Shown: one piece after another, positions 33,101 to 44,200 of the stretch
Layout of the letters: the number at the start of each line of letters is the position of its first letter
Position numbering within the stretch: the first letter of the stretch is position 1
From: Biomphalaria glabrata
Taxonomy: Eukaryota > Mollusca > Gastropoda > Planorbidae
DNA length: 64,000 nt
Assembly: GCF_947242115.1 (NCBI RefSeq)
Contig: NC_074711.1
Location: forward strand, 4,582,001 to 4,646,000
Direction of reading: 5' to 3'
Made by a program: the position numbers and the translations under genes
The notes under the pieces: generated by a model
Database searches by the model: none
Seen by the model: the letters and a program-made list of their open reading frames with translations, nothing else
Told to the model about the DNA's origin: nothing

Positions 33101-33876
33101 TGTGTCTGTTCCAGTTTCTTAATGTTTTCTTGAGTTGAGGTTTAGAATTATGGTGTGAACATTATTTTTAATCAAAGCCCTATTACAATTGTATGTAATA
33201 CATCTCGACAAAGGCTAATTTGATATTTTTTTCATCCATAAAATGAAATGTGTTCAAGTGACTTAAATTTTAGCTAGGTAAATTTATACTTGTAAATTTT
33301 ACTGTATGTAAAAAAAAAAAAACTAAATTGTTTCAAACTAACAGGTTTGTCCCATTCGTAATTTGTCTGATGGCCAAAGATGTCGTGTGATATTTGCTTG
33401 GTTAGCTTGGCAGTGTCCCCATTTATTACTCCTGGACGAGCCTACTAACCATTTAGACATTGAGACCATAGATGCTCTAGCAGATGCCATCAATGAATTT
33501 GAAGGCGGCATGATTCTAGTTAGCCACGACTTTAGGCTTATATCTCAAGTAAGTCATTTTATATCATTAAAATTAGAACTTGAGTGTGTGTATGTTTAAA
33601 ACATTCTATTATAGACATTGCATATTTTAATATTTAGAATAGCACTAAATATACATAGTCTAGAAATGTAATGATTGCTGATTAATCTGCTTTTGTTTTT
33701 ATCTACATATTTCATGGTCTATATACTTTGTTGTTTGTTTTTGATAGGTGACTGAAGAAATCTGGGTATGTGAGAAAGAAACTGTAACCAAATGGGAAGG
33801 AGATATATTCTCATACAAAGAGCGACTGATCAAAGAGACGCAGCGTGCAAATGCCAAGTTGAAGGCCACCAACTGA
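27139..33876 (+). CDS. ABCF2: ATP-binding cassette sub-family F member 2
   Basis: Fourteen coding exons: 27139-27307, 27444-27653, 28283-28471, 28604-28728, 28995-29137, 29939-30041, 30420-30515, 30814-30933, 31727-31816, 31911-32021, 32456-32518, 32615-32743, 33345-33548 and 33748-33876. All are GT-AG, totalling 1881 bp or 626 aa (human ABCF2 is 623). After a lysine-rich N-terminus ([18 protein letters not shown]) come two ABC ATPase domains and no membrane segments. Walker A is GLNGCGKSS (122-130) and GPNGAGKST (436-444). The signatures are FSGGW (235) and the degenerate LSDGQ (523) typical of ABCF2. Walker B is LMLLDEP (255) and LLLLDEP (542). The linker [14 protein letters not shown]...[19 protein letters not shown] joins them. 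ABCF proteins are cytosolic, ribosome-associated ATPases. The first coding exon begins after an acceptor at 27129-27130, so a non-coding 5' exon lies upstream, not identified. Confidence 0.97.
29690..29810 (+). repeat. SINE family A, partial, in an ABCF2 intron
   Basis: Matches the family body (CCCTGCCTGCTGCCATCCCC, later TTATCTTCAACTCTGAAAGA) without a clear head. Confidence 0.5.
32769..33148 (-). mobile_element. CR1/L2-type LINE 3' region in ABCF2 intron 12
   Basis: Minus-strand RT end (reverse of GGCAACCCATTCCATGCTGG and TGTCCTAGCATATGGAACAA). It continues upstream through the region matching the 47390 copy (ACTGCTCTATTTTGTGTCTG on plus). It lacks the AAGATA tail. Confidence 0.72.
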
Positions 33877-34580
33877 AAACACACAAAAATACTCAGCTTA
33901 ACTTACTGCAAAACTTTTGGGGGGAATTTAGTCTTTTTTTAATAGGCTGTAGTCTATTGCAACAATGAATTTTTATAAAACCTGAATCTTGAAGTTGTCA
34001 GGAATAGTTGAAGGGAATGGATGTTAATTTAAAGAAAAAGAAGTGTTTTGTTTCTAAAGTATTTCAAAAGTACCTGTCCTTATTTACTGCCATATTTCTC
34101 AAAGCTTGTCTGGTAAGAAGTTATTCATGACAATCTGTCTGTACTGTCCGCTAACACAACATAATGTTGTTAACAATACAGACTTGAAGGAATTGAATAC
34201 ATTTGTTATTCAAATTATTTGCTTTTCTTGTGTGTGTTCTTAATACCCCCATTTTCAGAACCCAGGTGATTTAAAGTTCATTTTACTAAGTTATTTATAT
34301 TTCAAAAGGTATGCTGCCATCTCAATACCGGTACTTTACTTTTACTAGTTATGATAAGATGATTCTTAAGACCAGCTCATGCCCACAACCCAGAAGTAGT
34401 TCTTGTCTGGCTATTATCTCACCAAATGGAGGGCATGCCACATTACTACACCCAGCACAATGGAGGAGGGCATCAGCACGCCACATTACTACACCCAGCA
34501 CAATGGAGGAGGGCATCAAAAGTTTCAAAAATCATTTTGAAAATGAAAAATTGTAATTAACTGGAGAAAGGATACAAAAG
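33877..34580 (+). other. ABCF2 3' untranslated region and downstream sequence
   Basis: Sequence after the stop codon at 33876. I do not see a canonical AATAAA in the first 400 bases, so the transcript end is unknown. At 34436-34515 a 38-bp unit (TGCCACATTACTACACCCAG-like) occurs twice. Confidence 0.45.
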
Positions 34581-34582
34581 TA

Positions 34583-34727
34583 AAGTTCCCTCTTCAGAGC
34601 TTGTGGTCTATAGGGCAGTTGATGTAAAGGCCATCTGTTTCTATGGCCTACAGTTAATGAGGATGTCATGTCATGCACAATGACCAACCTCCTCTACTTT
34701 TCCCCCAACTAATGTCAGGTAATAAGA
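34583..34727 (-). repeat. tRNA-derived SINE, family B, partial
   Basis: The 3' half of the family body (plus-strand GGCCATCTGTTTCTATGGCC, then CCAACTAATGTCAGGTA). The tRNA-like head is missing. Confidence 0.7.
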
Positions 34728-35161
34728 GAGATCGAAGACATGACAAATATTATTAACCATCAATATCAGACAATTTGTAATTGTATAGATTGAAGCTTTT
34801 TCTGAAATGTCAGAACTATGGGACTTTTTAAAGTAGTCCAAGGAGAAGCTGTAGGTCTAATTGTGGTCATAACATTTAACCCTATTTGTTTTTCTCTTGT
34901 TACACATATTTATACTGTGACCTTTATTTACTTTCAATATTCTAATGAAAACCAAGGGTCTTGATTTTGAATTCAGGTGAGAGCCGGATTGTTTAGCTCA
35001 GAAAATGATGGGACAAGCTTACCTACATTTGCTAAGCAAAAACTAAAGGTGGGTACCATGTTGACAGTTTAAAAGCTTGGATTCACAACAATTGGATTCT
35101 AATTATACTAATGACAACAGTGAGGTACAGAGCTGATCAGTTCCTAGCCATCAACTCACTC

Positions 35162-35345
35162 TGGTAAAACGTTTGTACACGATTTCTCCCACACTCTGAT
35201 TAAGCTGAAATGTTGCAAAATTATTACTTTTATCTGACAACACAAGAATCAATTAATAAAAAAAAAATAGTTATTTGGTAACTATTTTGTATGGCATCTT
35301 GAACAAGGGAAAGAAATCGTACTTGACATGTAAACAGCTGAACAA
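35162..35345 (-). repeat. Dispersed repeat Y copy
   Basis: Reverse of the unit that includes GTGGGAGAAATAACGTGTAC (here CGTTTGTACACGATTTCTCCCACA on plus, one word per 20-base part). Other copies are at 41868-42110, 46285-46525 and 61292-61412. Confidence 0.6.
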
Positions 35346-35824
35346 TTATTGCTAATCATTTAAATAGTCAAAATATAAGTTTTCACTAAAAATTTATATA
35401 AAAAACATTCTCCCAATAAATGTTAGCGAATAAAACAAAGTTATTTAATTTTAAAACTAAGACTTGAAAACACCTTATTCCTTGCTTTCTAGTTTCTGTG
35501 ACGCAATTTTTTCAATAGTGATTCTAAATCAAATGATATCTGATGTTCGATTGATATCAGAGCTGTAGTCCATTTCTCATTGCAAAATGCTTCCTAAACC
35601 TCAAATTACTAATCACATCTTTAATAATGTCGACCCTGGGAAGGTACTGGGCTTTATTCGGGAAGTGGGGCTATCTACGAAGATCTGATTTGTGAACATG
35701 CACTATTTACATTAGATTTTTACCAAATATTTAAATTTTTACTACCTTTACTATTTTAACTGTGAATAGACCTTGATTTTAATTATATGACTGTATAGAA
35801 TCTGGCCCTTGTTGTTTAGAGAGA

Positions 35825-35905
35825 GAGTAGTCCTTAAGGGACTGCAGGCACGACATGGCCTAAATTGTGCCGATGTGCCTCAAATCAACAAATCAACATC
35901 AAATC
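35825..35905 (+). mobile_element. Possible RTE-type LINE 3' tail
   Basis: GCAGGCACGACATGGCCTAA followed by TGTGCCGATGTGCCTCAAAT and a short AATCA repeat resembles the terminal segment of RTE-like elements. No coding part is attached. Confidence 0.45.
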
Positions 35906-36009
35906 AACTAATCACATCATGGCTGTTAAAAAAAAATGGTTTGAATTCACCTACACTTCCTAGGTGAACAGTATCCATGTAAAAAACAGCAAAAGGTCTC
36001 ATTTACGAT

Positions 36010-36130
36010 GGACTGGTCATGTAGGGACTGGTTCATATGCCTGACTATCGCCTCCCGAAGAGACTACTTATTGGAAGAGCTGTGCGTTGGAAAGCGCTCT
36101 TAAGGGGTTCGGGACATAAAGATATCCTCT
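36010..36130 (+). mobile_element. LINE RT C-terminal scrap
   Basis: LRWTGHVG is readable (from about 36009), followed in other frames by LPKRLLIGRAVRWKALLRG-like pieces. Same RT family as 13340-13995, several frame changes. Confidence 0.55.
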
Positions 36131-36214
36131 AGAGCTCTCTGTTGTTACGCGTCGTTGGCTTGCAGCTCCAAACTGCTGGAAGATAACTCAACCTTTGTAG
36201 GCGTAACGTATCTT

Positions 36215-36312
36215 AATAAAACCCCGTCGTCATGTGGGGGGTTTGGACTAAGGAGTAAATTATCTTCCAACTCTGGAGGAACATCCGAAACATGTAAAAC
36301 ATTTGTAAAACT
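36215..36312 (+). repeat. SINE family A, 3' part
   Basis: Ends in the conserved GAACATCCGAAACATGTAAA and ACATTTGTAAAAC; the head is missing. Confidence 0.65.
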
Positions 36313-36754
36313 TCAAATAACTTAACTTCCCTGTGAACAATACTAAATATAATTTTTAATTCTAATATAGACAGAAACGAAGTTGATATCAAATAAATTT
36401 ACTAGACTTAAGTAATAATATTTCTTATAAGTCACTACAATAACATAATCAGTCTCACGTTGTGGTGTCTATCCCCTAAGACCAAGTGACGACAATGCCA
36501 CCTATGTTGCATCATTCATAAACCAATCACTAACCTCTTCCCAACGTCACCATAGAAACACACACTGTCCATAGGACGCTCTCAAGCAAATGTCAAACTC
36601 ATGGCTGGGGAAATCATAGCCTTTGGTCGCTTCTCGTGGAGTGGAGCCGTGAGTGTCGGTGCTGCAAACTAATATTTAATATATTGTGTCACAACAAGAA
36701 TATACACATTCTTTTGTTTAGTACTGAAGTTACCAACTCCATTCGACTTAGCTC

Positions 36755-36925
36755 GTGTATTTCGTGATTTGGCTACCTATCAAAGGGGCTAGAGGTTCGA
36801 CACCCGATTCGAGCTGAGTTGTGTTTACAGAGCGTCTAAAGTAGGCAGCATGGAAAACCGTCTCCCAGTTACCCCCTCCCCCCACTGGTCCACAAATGAG
36901 ATTCAAAGTGAATTTTGATAGATTG
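36755..36925 (+). repeat. tRNA-derived SINE, family C
   Basis: Contains GAGGTTCGACACCCGATTCG (B-box-like GGTTCGACACC), then AAACCGTCTCCCAGTTACCC and TGGTCCACAAATGAGATT. The closest copy is at 60442-60690, and a fragment lies at 42366-42460. Confidence 0.72.
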
Positions 36926-36964
36926 TATATCAAAATTATTGGAATGCAGATCAGGCCTATAACT

Positions 36965-39029
36965 CAGTGGGGTCACTAGGGTGGGTGTCACCGGTGCGGT
37001 CAGCTCAGGGGATCTCTCCCCCCCCCCCATTTAAAAAATCGTTTTTTCGTTGGGTTATTGCGCTGTAATACATACAGTTTATAATTACCTACGCTATTTG
37101 ATTGTTCAACAACAACAAAAAAAAAAACTATAAAATGAGTGTCTATTAAATTTTAAAATTCAGTTGTTTAATACAATTTATCTACAGTTCTTAATTTTAA
37201 TTTTAAAAATCCTTTTTCACATGAGACGTCATAGATAAGCAGATGGTAAGAAACGGTTGAAGGCTTTGTTAAATGATTTAGAGATAGGCCTATTTTTTAA
37301 GGTCTTAGTGGCATATGAATCATGCAATGTCAGCTTTTCTTTAAGAATAACCCTTGTTGTCTTTATATCCGTTCTCAGTCATGGTATTTCTATTTAAATG
37401 TCGCCTTTTAAACAATCATCATATACCGGTACGCAAACATTTTGAAAATGATATCTCAATACTTTGTTGGTTGTTGAACTAAAGAATGTTTCGGTTAGAT
37501 TGCTCCATATTTATCTGCTACATCAATGATTGCTTCCAGTTGGAGTTGAAGCTCAGAGTTAAAAGACGATCAATGCACATAAGAATGAACCTCTTTTTCT
37601 CTTCCTAAATAGTGTGTCCGGCATCTTGTGATTGCTCGCCTGACATTTTCTTCTTGTTTTAATATATATTTTTTTTCTTCTGAATCACAGTGCTTTTTTT
37701 TTTTTTTACAAAGAGCCTTTTTTTTTATAACACTTTGCGCTAAAATGTTAGGCCTTTGTTAAAGAAAAGGTTTGATTAGTCACCACATTTTCAATAATTT
37801 AAAGATAGGCCTCAACTCTTGTGTATCTTTCGCCTTCTTGTACATCCTCCCCCCCCCCCCCCTAAAAAAAAATAAAGATAGGTAAAATAAAAGATCTTAA
37901 GCTGCGCCTCTAGTAGTAATAGTTTCAGAACGAAAAAAAAGTATTTCAATCGTTTCAAAAAATGCTTGGCAAAACGCTAATTTCCATTAGGAAGCATCAT
38001 AACCATTCTTGGCACTAGCAAAGAAGAAAAATCCCCTACAATATTCAAGTATAACATTCGACTGACAACATTGTAACAATTCCTTCATCTTGACTTCAGC
38101 TTCTTTTACAGAAAAATGAAATTACATTATCATCTTCAGAAATCTCAAAGGCCACTTATTTACTTTCCAATTCTACAAAATTTACATTAATTAGCCTACA
38201 AGTGAGATTCCAATAATATTTTATGCCTAAAGAATATTGTCATTTGTTAAACAGTGACTATTGGTTGGCATTCTGATATTACGGTGCTAGCTACACATTC
38301 AATAGATTCGATTAAAACATTTTTTTTTAATCAAAGCAGTTTTCATATACATAGCGTCATAGCCTATATACATTTGAAAGTAAGGTTTCACGTTTTCCTT
38401 TATATATTAAGTATGACAGTGATGCCCAAACTAATTCGCCCAGCGGGCCATTTTAATTTTCGACACTCATGTCACGGGCCACATGAGCCAAAAGGTAGAA
38501 TAAAGAAATTAAATGGACAAGAAATTATTTTATTACAAATCCGTGGGTCTAATACATTAATTAATGAGATATTTGAAGTTTATCTTTTTTTTTTTCACGC
38601 GTCAGAAAATGGCTTCATTTGTCTACTGAGCAATATCGTAGTTAGCTTTACAACCGACTCATTTTCTTGCCGCCTTTTGGTCAATAGTCCCATCGATCCT
38701 CTACCACCTAGGCGGAGGGTAGATTTTTTCGGCTAGCTGGATTGAACCACGTCGCGGGCCGGATATGGGCCGTATTTTGGGCATTACTGAAGTATGATAT
38801 AACATTTTAAACCTTTTGATAGAATTTCATTAAACAATTAAAATATATTTAGTCGAAATGAAAACGAAAATTATATAAATCTATTTATTAATTCTGAATA
38901 ACATGTTCCAATATGTGGCCACTGTTTTTTTTAATTGTCATGTAGGCCTATTCACAAAGTGCTTTTTTTTTTTTTTTGACTTGGGCGTCACCCCCCTAAT
39001 GCGGTGCGGACCCCCTAGTGACGCCACTG
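36965..39029. mobile_element. DNA transposon remnant with CAGTGGCGTCACTAG-type termini, about 2.07 kb
   Basis: Left end CAGTGGGGTCACTAGGGTGG and right end (reversed) CAGTGGCGTCACTAGGGGGT are inverted repeats, followed by GTGCGG / GGTCCGCACC words. I could not find matching target-site duplications. The interior is AT-rich with no intact ORF. A younger hAT MITE is nested at 38417-38789. Confidence 0.65.
38417..38789. mobile_element. hAT-type MITE, 373 bp, nested
   Basis: Termini CAGTGATGCCCAAA and (reversed) CAGTAATGCCCAAAA, flanked by the perfect 8-bp duplication AAGTATGA at 38409-38416 and 38790-38797. Same family as 22192-22936. Confidence 0.93.
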
Positions 39030-39270
39030 CAGTACCGGTATAATTCATGATTTACAATGATAACAAAAATAATTAAAGGTTATTATTGTGAATTCTTTAA
39101 ATATCTATTAAATAAACAATTTAGACGTGACCTAACACGGTACGCCCTAGAAATTAAATCCTTTTTTTTTTTTTCAAGAAAGTTAACCTTGGGATAATTT
39201 TTTGGCTGCCCCTAAATTTGACCTACAGTGTGCATTGTACATATTGCAAAATATGTCACGACGGCCCTGA

Positions 39271-39378
39271 TGCTATTGATACTTGGGCTGCTTTTGATAA
39301 TCGGGTTTCTATTGATAGTCCGACTGCTATTGATATTCGGGCTGCTATTGATTAATGGAATGCTATTGATATTCGAAT
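39271..39378. repeat. Minisatellite, 18-bp unit x6
   Basis: Six imperfect units of TGCTATTGATATTCGGGC. Because 18 is a multiple of three, one frame is open and reads as a repeated LLLIFG-like hydrophobic peptide. I regard this as a by-product of the repeat, not a gene. Confidence 0.9.
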
Positions 39379-39399
39379 GTCATTGCAAAGACAACTTTA

Positions 39400-40495
39400 A
39401 ATATGTGTTGATAATTCACATTTAGGCTACCAAAAATTATGGTAACTTTTTTCTAGGTCAGAATGAGATTTGTTTTGGGAGGGGGGGGGATGAAGAAGAT
39501 TTTTAAATCGATAGTTAACTCTAAAAATAAATATATACGTTTCAATTTATTCTCGAGCTTAAAAATCCCTCATGTAAAACCCTGTTGCCTTTGAAGTTAA
39601 GTGATGCATACCTAACGACGCTTTCAGTACTTCAGTGCAGCAGCTACCGGTTGGCCTAGTTTCGCAACCTGTCGATTGATAATAAATGAACAGTTTTCTA
39701 CCAGCGAAACTTAGGCCTACGTAGTCTTATGCACAATTGAAGTCAGCAAGTCTCACGAGTATATTAAGGAAATTTCCTGTAGTTTGACCAATATTTTGAA
39801 GGTATGTCGATCGATTTCTCTCTTTTTTTTCTTTTTTTTGATTACACGCCTATATATGAAAAATATTATAAATATTATATATATATATATTTTAGATTAG
39901 TTTGTTATTTTAGCTTTCGTGTTTATGTTTGTAGATAATTGTTATCATAGCGCCTTAAGCCAACATTTTGTCTGTTAACAGCGCTTTATAAATAAATATA
40001 TGTATTAGCTGTAGGGAGGTTCAGGCGAAATACATAAATAAATGTATCCAAGAAAGAAAAATGAAAACAAAAAGTTGTAGTCATTTTTTTAATAGAGGTC
40101 ACTTTTTTAAGAATCTCAAGAATAGCTCTAGATCGTTGTTACAAAGTCATAAAACTATAGGCATATATAAACATTATACATATACAAATTACAGACGATA
40201 CTTTCGTAACCATGTTTCAGTCTTGCCGTGCATGTAAATTGGTCTTCAATGGTCTTCCTGGTAAGGGAAGAAAGAACACTTAGGCTATAGAAATTCGTCT
40301 TAGTAAGGAAATAAAAAAATCATTGATAGAAAAATGAACCAAATAACTGCAAAGGATTTTTTTTTTCATTCATCACATATTTTTATTTGTTACAACTCAT
40401 TATTATTAGATACTCCATAGGGCTCCTTTTGTCTCTAAAAATAATGGATGCGCCCAGATGAATCACTGGTTTTGGTTTCGTCTTGAGACCGCACA
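39400..40495. other. Intergenic AT-rich stretch, nothing recognised
   Basis: No ORF with family resemblance and no repeat edge. An (AT)n tract lies at about 39866-39892. Confidence 0.45.
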
Positions 40496-40498
40496 GAA

Positions 40499-40680
40499 GT
40501 AAAGTTCCTCTTCACAACGACCAACCGCCTTTACTTCCTAAATGCAGGTACCCTTTAGAGTTGGGTGGACTCAGTTGTTATGGTTACTTTGGTTAGGGTC
40601 TAAAAATCCAAAATCCCAACCTTCGCCGATCACCCCAGATTCGGAAACCAAGCGCTTAACCACCGCGCCACACGAGTCCT
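40499..40680 (-). repeat. tRNA-derived SINE, family B
   Basis: Plus-strand ACAACGACCAACCGCCTTTA, then the reversed B-box region and GAAACCAAGCGCTTAACCAC at its right end (the tRNA-like head on minus). Internally shortened. Confidence 0.75.
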
Positions 40681-40696
40681 TGATTCCAGGCAGGAT

Positions 40697-41185
40697 CTGG
40701 TGTGCGCGAGCACGCTACTCTGCCTCATCGTGGCGCTCGTGTGGAAACGGCCATTAGAGGAAGTGGTTAGGCTAAATGAGTAGCAAGACAAAACTCCCGT
40801 GGGGGGGTGTCCACGGGTTGGCGAGAGCTTACCCATTGCACGGAGCGGAGTTGAAAGAGAGCCCTCACGACCCTGTCAATAATCCATCGCAGTTCCTCAA
40901 GGGGCCGTTTACACTAATGGCGAGTCCTCCACGGTTAGCTTGGTACAACATAGGAAAATGGCGCAGATTCCCGGTGCACTCGGCTTTCGGCCATGTCTAG
41001 CCCATGCGTTGGGGGCCAGATGCATCGGAAATAGCAATGCTTTACATAGGCATTGACTTGGGTCTCTTCCAGACAGAACTGTCTGTTCACACAGGTTTTT
41101 TTTTTTTACTGTTTGACGCTCAAACAGTTTTTTTTTCAAACTTAGAGCTCGAAGAGCCTTTGGCTCAGCTCTTAGACAATCTAAC
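40697..41185 (+). repeat. Dispersed GC-rich repeat X
   Basis: Begins around CACGCTACTCTGCCTCATCG and includes GAGTAGCAAGACAAAACTCC, AATGGCGAGTCCTCCACGGT and TCGGAAATAGCAATGCTTTA. It ends near GAGCTCGAAGAGCCTTTGGC. The same unit recurs reversed at 44400-44830 and forward at 48655-49105. Class unknown. Confidence 0.75.
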
Positions 41186-41293
41186 GGATCTGGTGTGACT
41201 AAACAAGCCTTTTCTGGAGCGGATTTTATTTTTAAATAACCCATAGGAAAAAAAAAAAGTACGACTTACCCTGTGTTCATGTTTCCAGGCACA

Positions 41294-44200
41294 ATGGCAA
41301 GTCAGCCTGCTTCAAACCCTTTTACTCATATCCCTGGACTCAGTAAAGAAGAATTAGCTCGCAGGTATACACAGTGGGCAGAACAACAAAAGTACGAGCA
41401 TGTAAGTGTTACTGTAAGACAGTTGTGGCCTACAGCTTATCTTATATATAACAGACGTTAATTTATAAACAAGAAAAGTATATTTTAAAAAATTGTATTG
41501 AAGTGTAAACGTTTCAATTAGTTTGGATCATGTAGCCTAATTAAATTTGTAATAGATCTTAAGTCTAGACTAAATCTGTGCGATTAGAAATATTTTTACC
41601 AATTGTTTTTGTTTAGCACAATTTCCTGCTTTAAGCTTTCTCAATGCGCTATGATCCTATCATTTGTTTGGGGGAGAAGGCGGTACCTTGTAAAAGTTAC
41701 CGCTTTTTCAAATGTATTTTATATAAAAAAAATGTGTAAACTTCAGTTCGAATTCGAGGGCTCTAGCCTACTCAATACACTAACCAACCACTGTACACTA
41801 TAGTTATCTATTATTAGTTTCAAACTTTAAGTTGACGATCTAATTCTCTACTCAAAGTATAAAGGGGACTATTTCAACTTATAGGTACCACCACGTCTTT
41901 CAAGTATAATTTCTTTCCTTTGTTTGATACCAAATAAGATAATTGATAACCAATAAGTAATTAACTGAGTGATTATTTTTTTAAAATTGATTCTTTTGTC
42001 AGGTACAAGAAATAATTGTGCAAAATTTCAGCTTGATCCTAGCTTGGGCGTGGGAGAAATAACGTGTACAAACATTTTTACTAGCCAGGCAATTAGCGTG
42101 AGTTGATATAAGCTTTGTAAACAAAAGAAAAAAGATAATTACGTTCTGTGCGTATTTCCCTGTGTTAATCTAGTCGTGCATGTTAATTAAACTCTGCTAT
42201 ATTATTATCTCGTACCATTCGTTCCATGCTCTAAAGGCACTTTAGGAATGAAGAAACTCTTGGTCCAATTGGTATTGCTTTAGTTGAATATTCATTTGTT
42301 ATAAATGTCACGGTTCTATTTTGCGTTTAACATAACTGGACAAAAAAAAATTGCTTTTCAAAAGCCAGCATGGAAACCTTTCCCCCATCCCCCCACCTGA
42401 TGCACGCAATTGATTGGATCTAAGCGCATTCACGCATTGAGCTTTCTAAAAGCATTTAATATTTCCAATCGCAGACATTTTATTTTTATTATTGTCCTAG
42501 GCCTACTTTTTTTTTTCACATACCAGAACAAAATACAGTTTTGCCATTTGAATATCATTGTTTAAACTAATTTATTATTTTGTAACATACATATCATTGT
42601 AATGAATGACGGTCATCTTCTTTTCTGTTATATAATATAATATGATTCCAGGACCTTCGAGAAGAAGTTTACAAAGGTCCGGCTATAGTTGCAGACGTTA
42701 TGATTAATTTGTTTCCAGAGGAAAAATCACGAAAAGACATTTACATTCTGGACGTTGCTGCTGGTACGGGATTTGTCGCCGAAAAGGTAACTTATTTTAT
42801 TTTCTTATTGTTGTTTACGATTGATATCATTAATCATGTCACCAATGTCATCTTTTTGGTGCTTTTTTCTTCACAATTATTTCCCTTGCATTTTCCATTG
42901 ACTCTATTTAGCCGAAAGCGGTGAAATGCGATTTAAATTTTCATAATGTCAGCTTATAGTCAATACAGGTAAATACGTTTGTCGTAGGGAGCTGTAACCT
43001 AAATATTTTAGAGACATGAGCTGTGACACTTGGTGATCATAGAGATAGTATTTTTGTGTCTTTACGCGATGCGGGCGTCCCTGTACTGTTCAGGCCAAGA
43101 GTGTAAACAATAGCCTACGTTTTATTGTTAAGTCTTCTCCCACATCACTCTTGTGGAACCTGTACACGAGTTACAGTGTTAGCCAAACTTTTTAGTTTCT
43201 CGCAGCCTTAATCTTAAGTGGGTATTTGAAACACTATAATACTGCAAGCCATTTATTTAATGAATTAATTGCAATGATGTTGAACAATGGAGAGAGAATA
43301 TAGTACTGGTAGTCATAGCAGTTACGAGACGAAGGAGTCACAAAATTAAGACATGATGATAATATCATATTGCCGAAAAATAAAAATCCTTTAAGAAAAT
43401 AAACAAAACTTGTGTAAAGGGAAAGAAGTCCGCCCTTATAACTATATCTATCAATAATGTACAAGTTATTTCCCTTTTTCGAGCTCACCCCCCCCCCCCA
43501 AGATAATTAATAACCAATAATTAATTGACTAATTCAGTATTTTTTTGATTGATTCATGTTTTGTATATATAAGTTGAGAGGCTAATTTCTTAAAATAATA
43601 ATAATATTTTTAAAATTCCTATCTTTCAATAGAAAAGTTACACCGCAGTGTCACATACGGGATACATTCTCTGCCTAATGATACCATTATATTACGAGCA
43701 GTATCTCAATACTGTCCATACTAGTATTAGCAAGAACATCGCTGTTTGTAGTGCGGTTTTGCCAATTTATGTCCATGTTGGAGCGCAAACATCTGTCGGT
43801 TACAGACAGACCACAAAAAAAAACAACAAAAAACTTCGCGACTTTTCCCCTTTTGAGGGCCAAAAAGGTATTCACAATAAAAAAAAACAACACTGCAATT
43901 CATAAATATTCGTCATTTTCCGTTTGTTTTATAACAATATCAGAAAAAAAAAGATAAATGCTCTTCCCAGCACTATTTTCCCAACCTCTATTTTATTTTC
44001 ACTCTTGGAACTATGTGAGAGCATTGTTAATTTTGGCTCTATTGAAAAACTGCCTCTCTTACAAACACTTATGTAGATTGAGTTATTAGGGAAGAAAAAA
44101 AATGAAGTAAAATTTGCCGATGTCTGTTTATGGTTATTGCGTTTTGCGTGATTTAAACATTGTTTACACTTTAATTGCGGAGAGCCGTGTAGGTGGCTTT

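Noticed and set aside
38254-38736. 160-codon open frame on plus
   Set aside because: It runs across the border of the 2-kb TIR element and through the nested hAT MITE at 38417. The peptide has no family resemblance, and repeat-derived frames of this size are expected.
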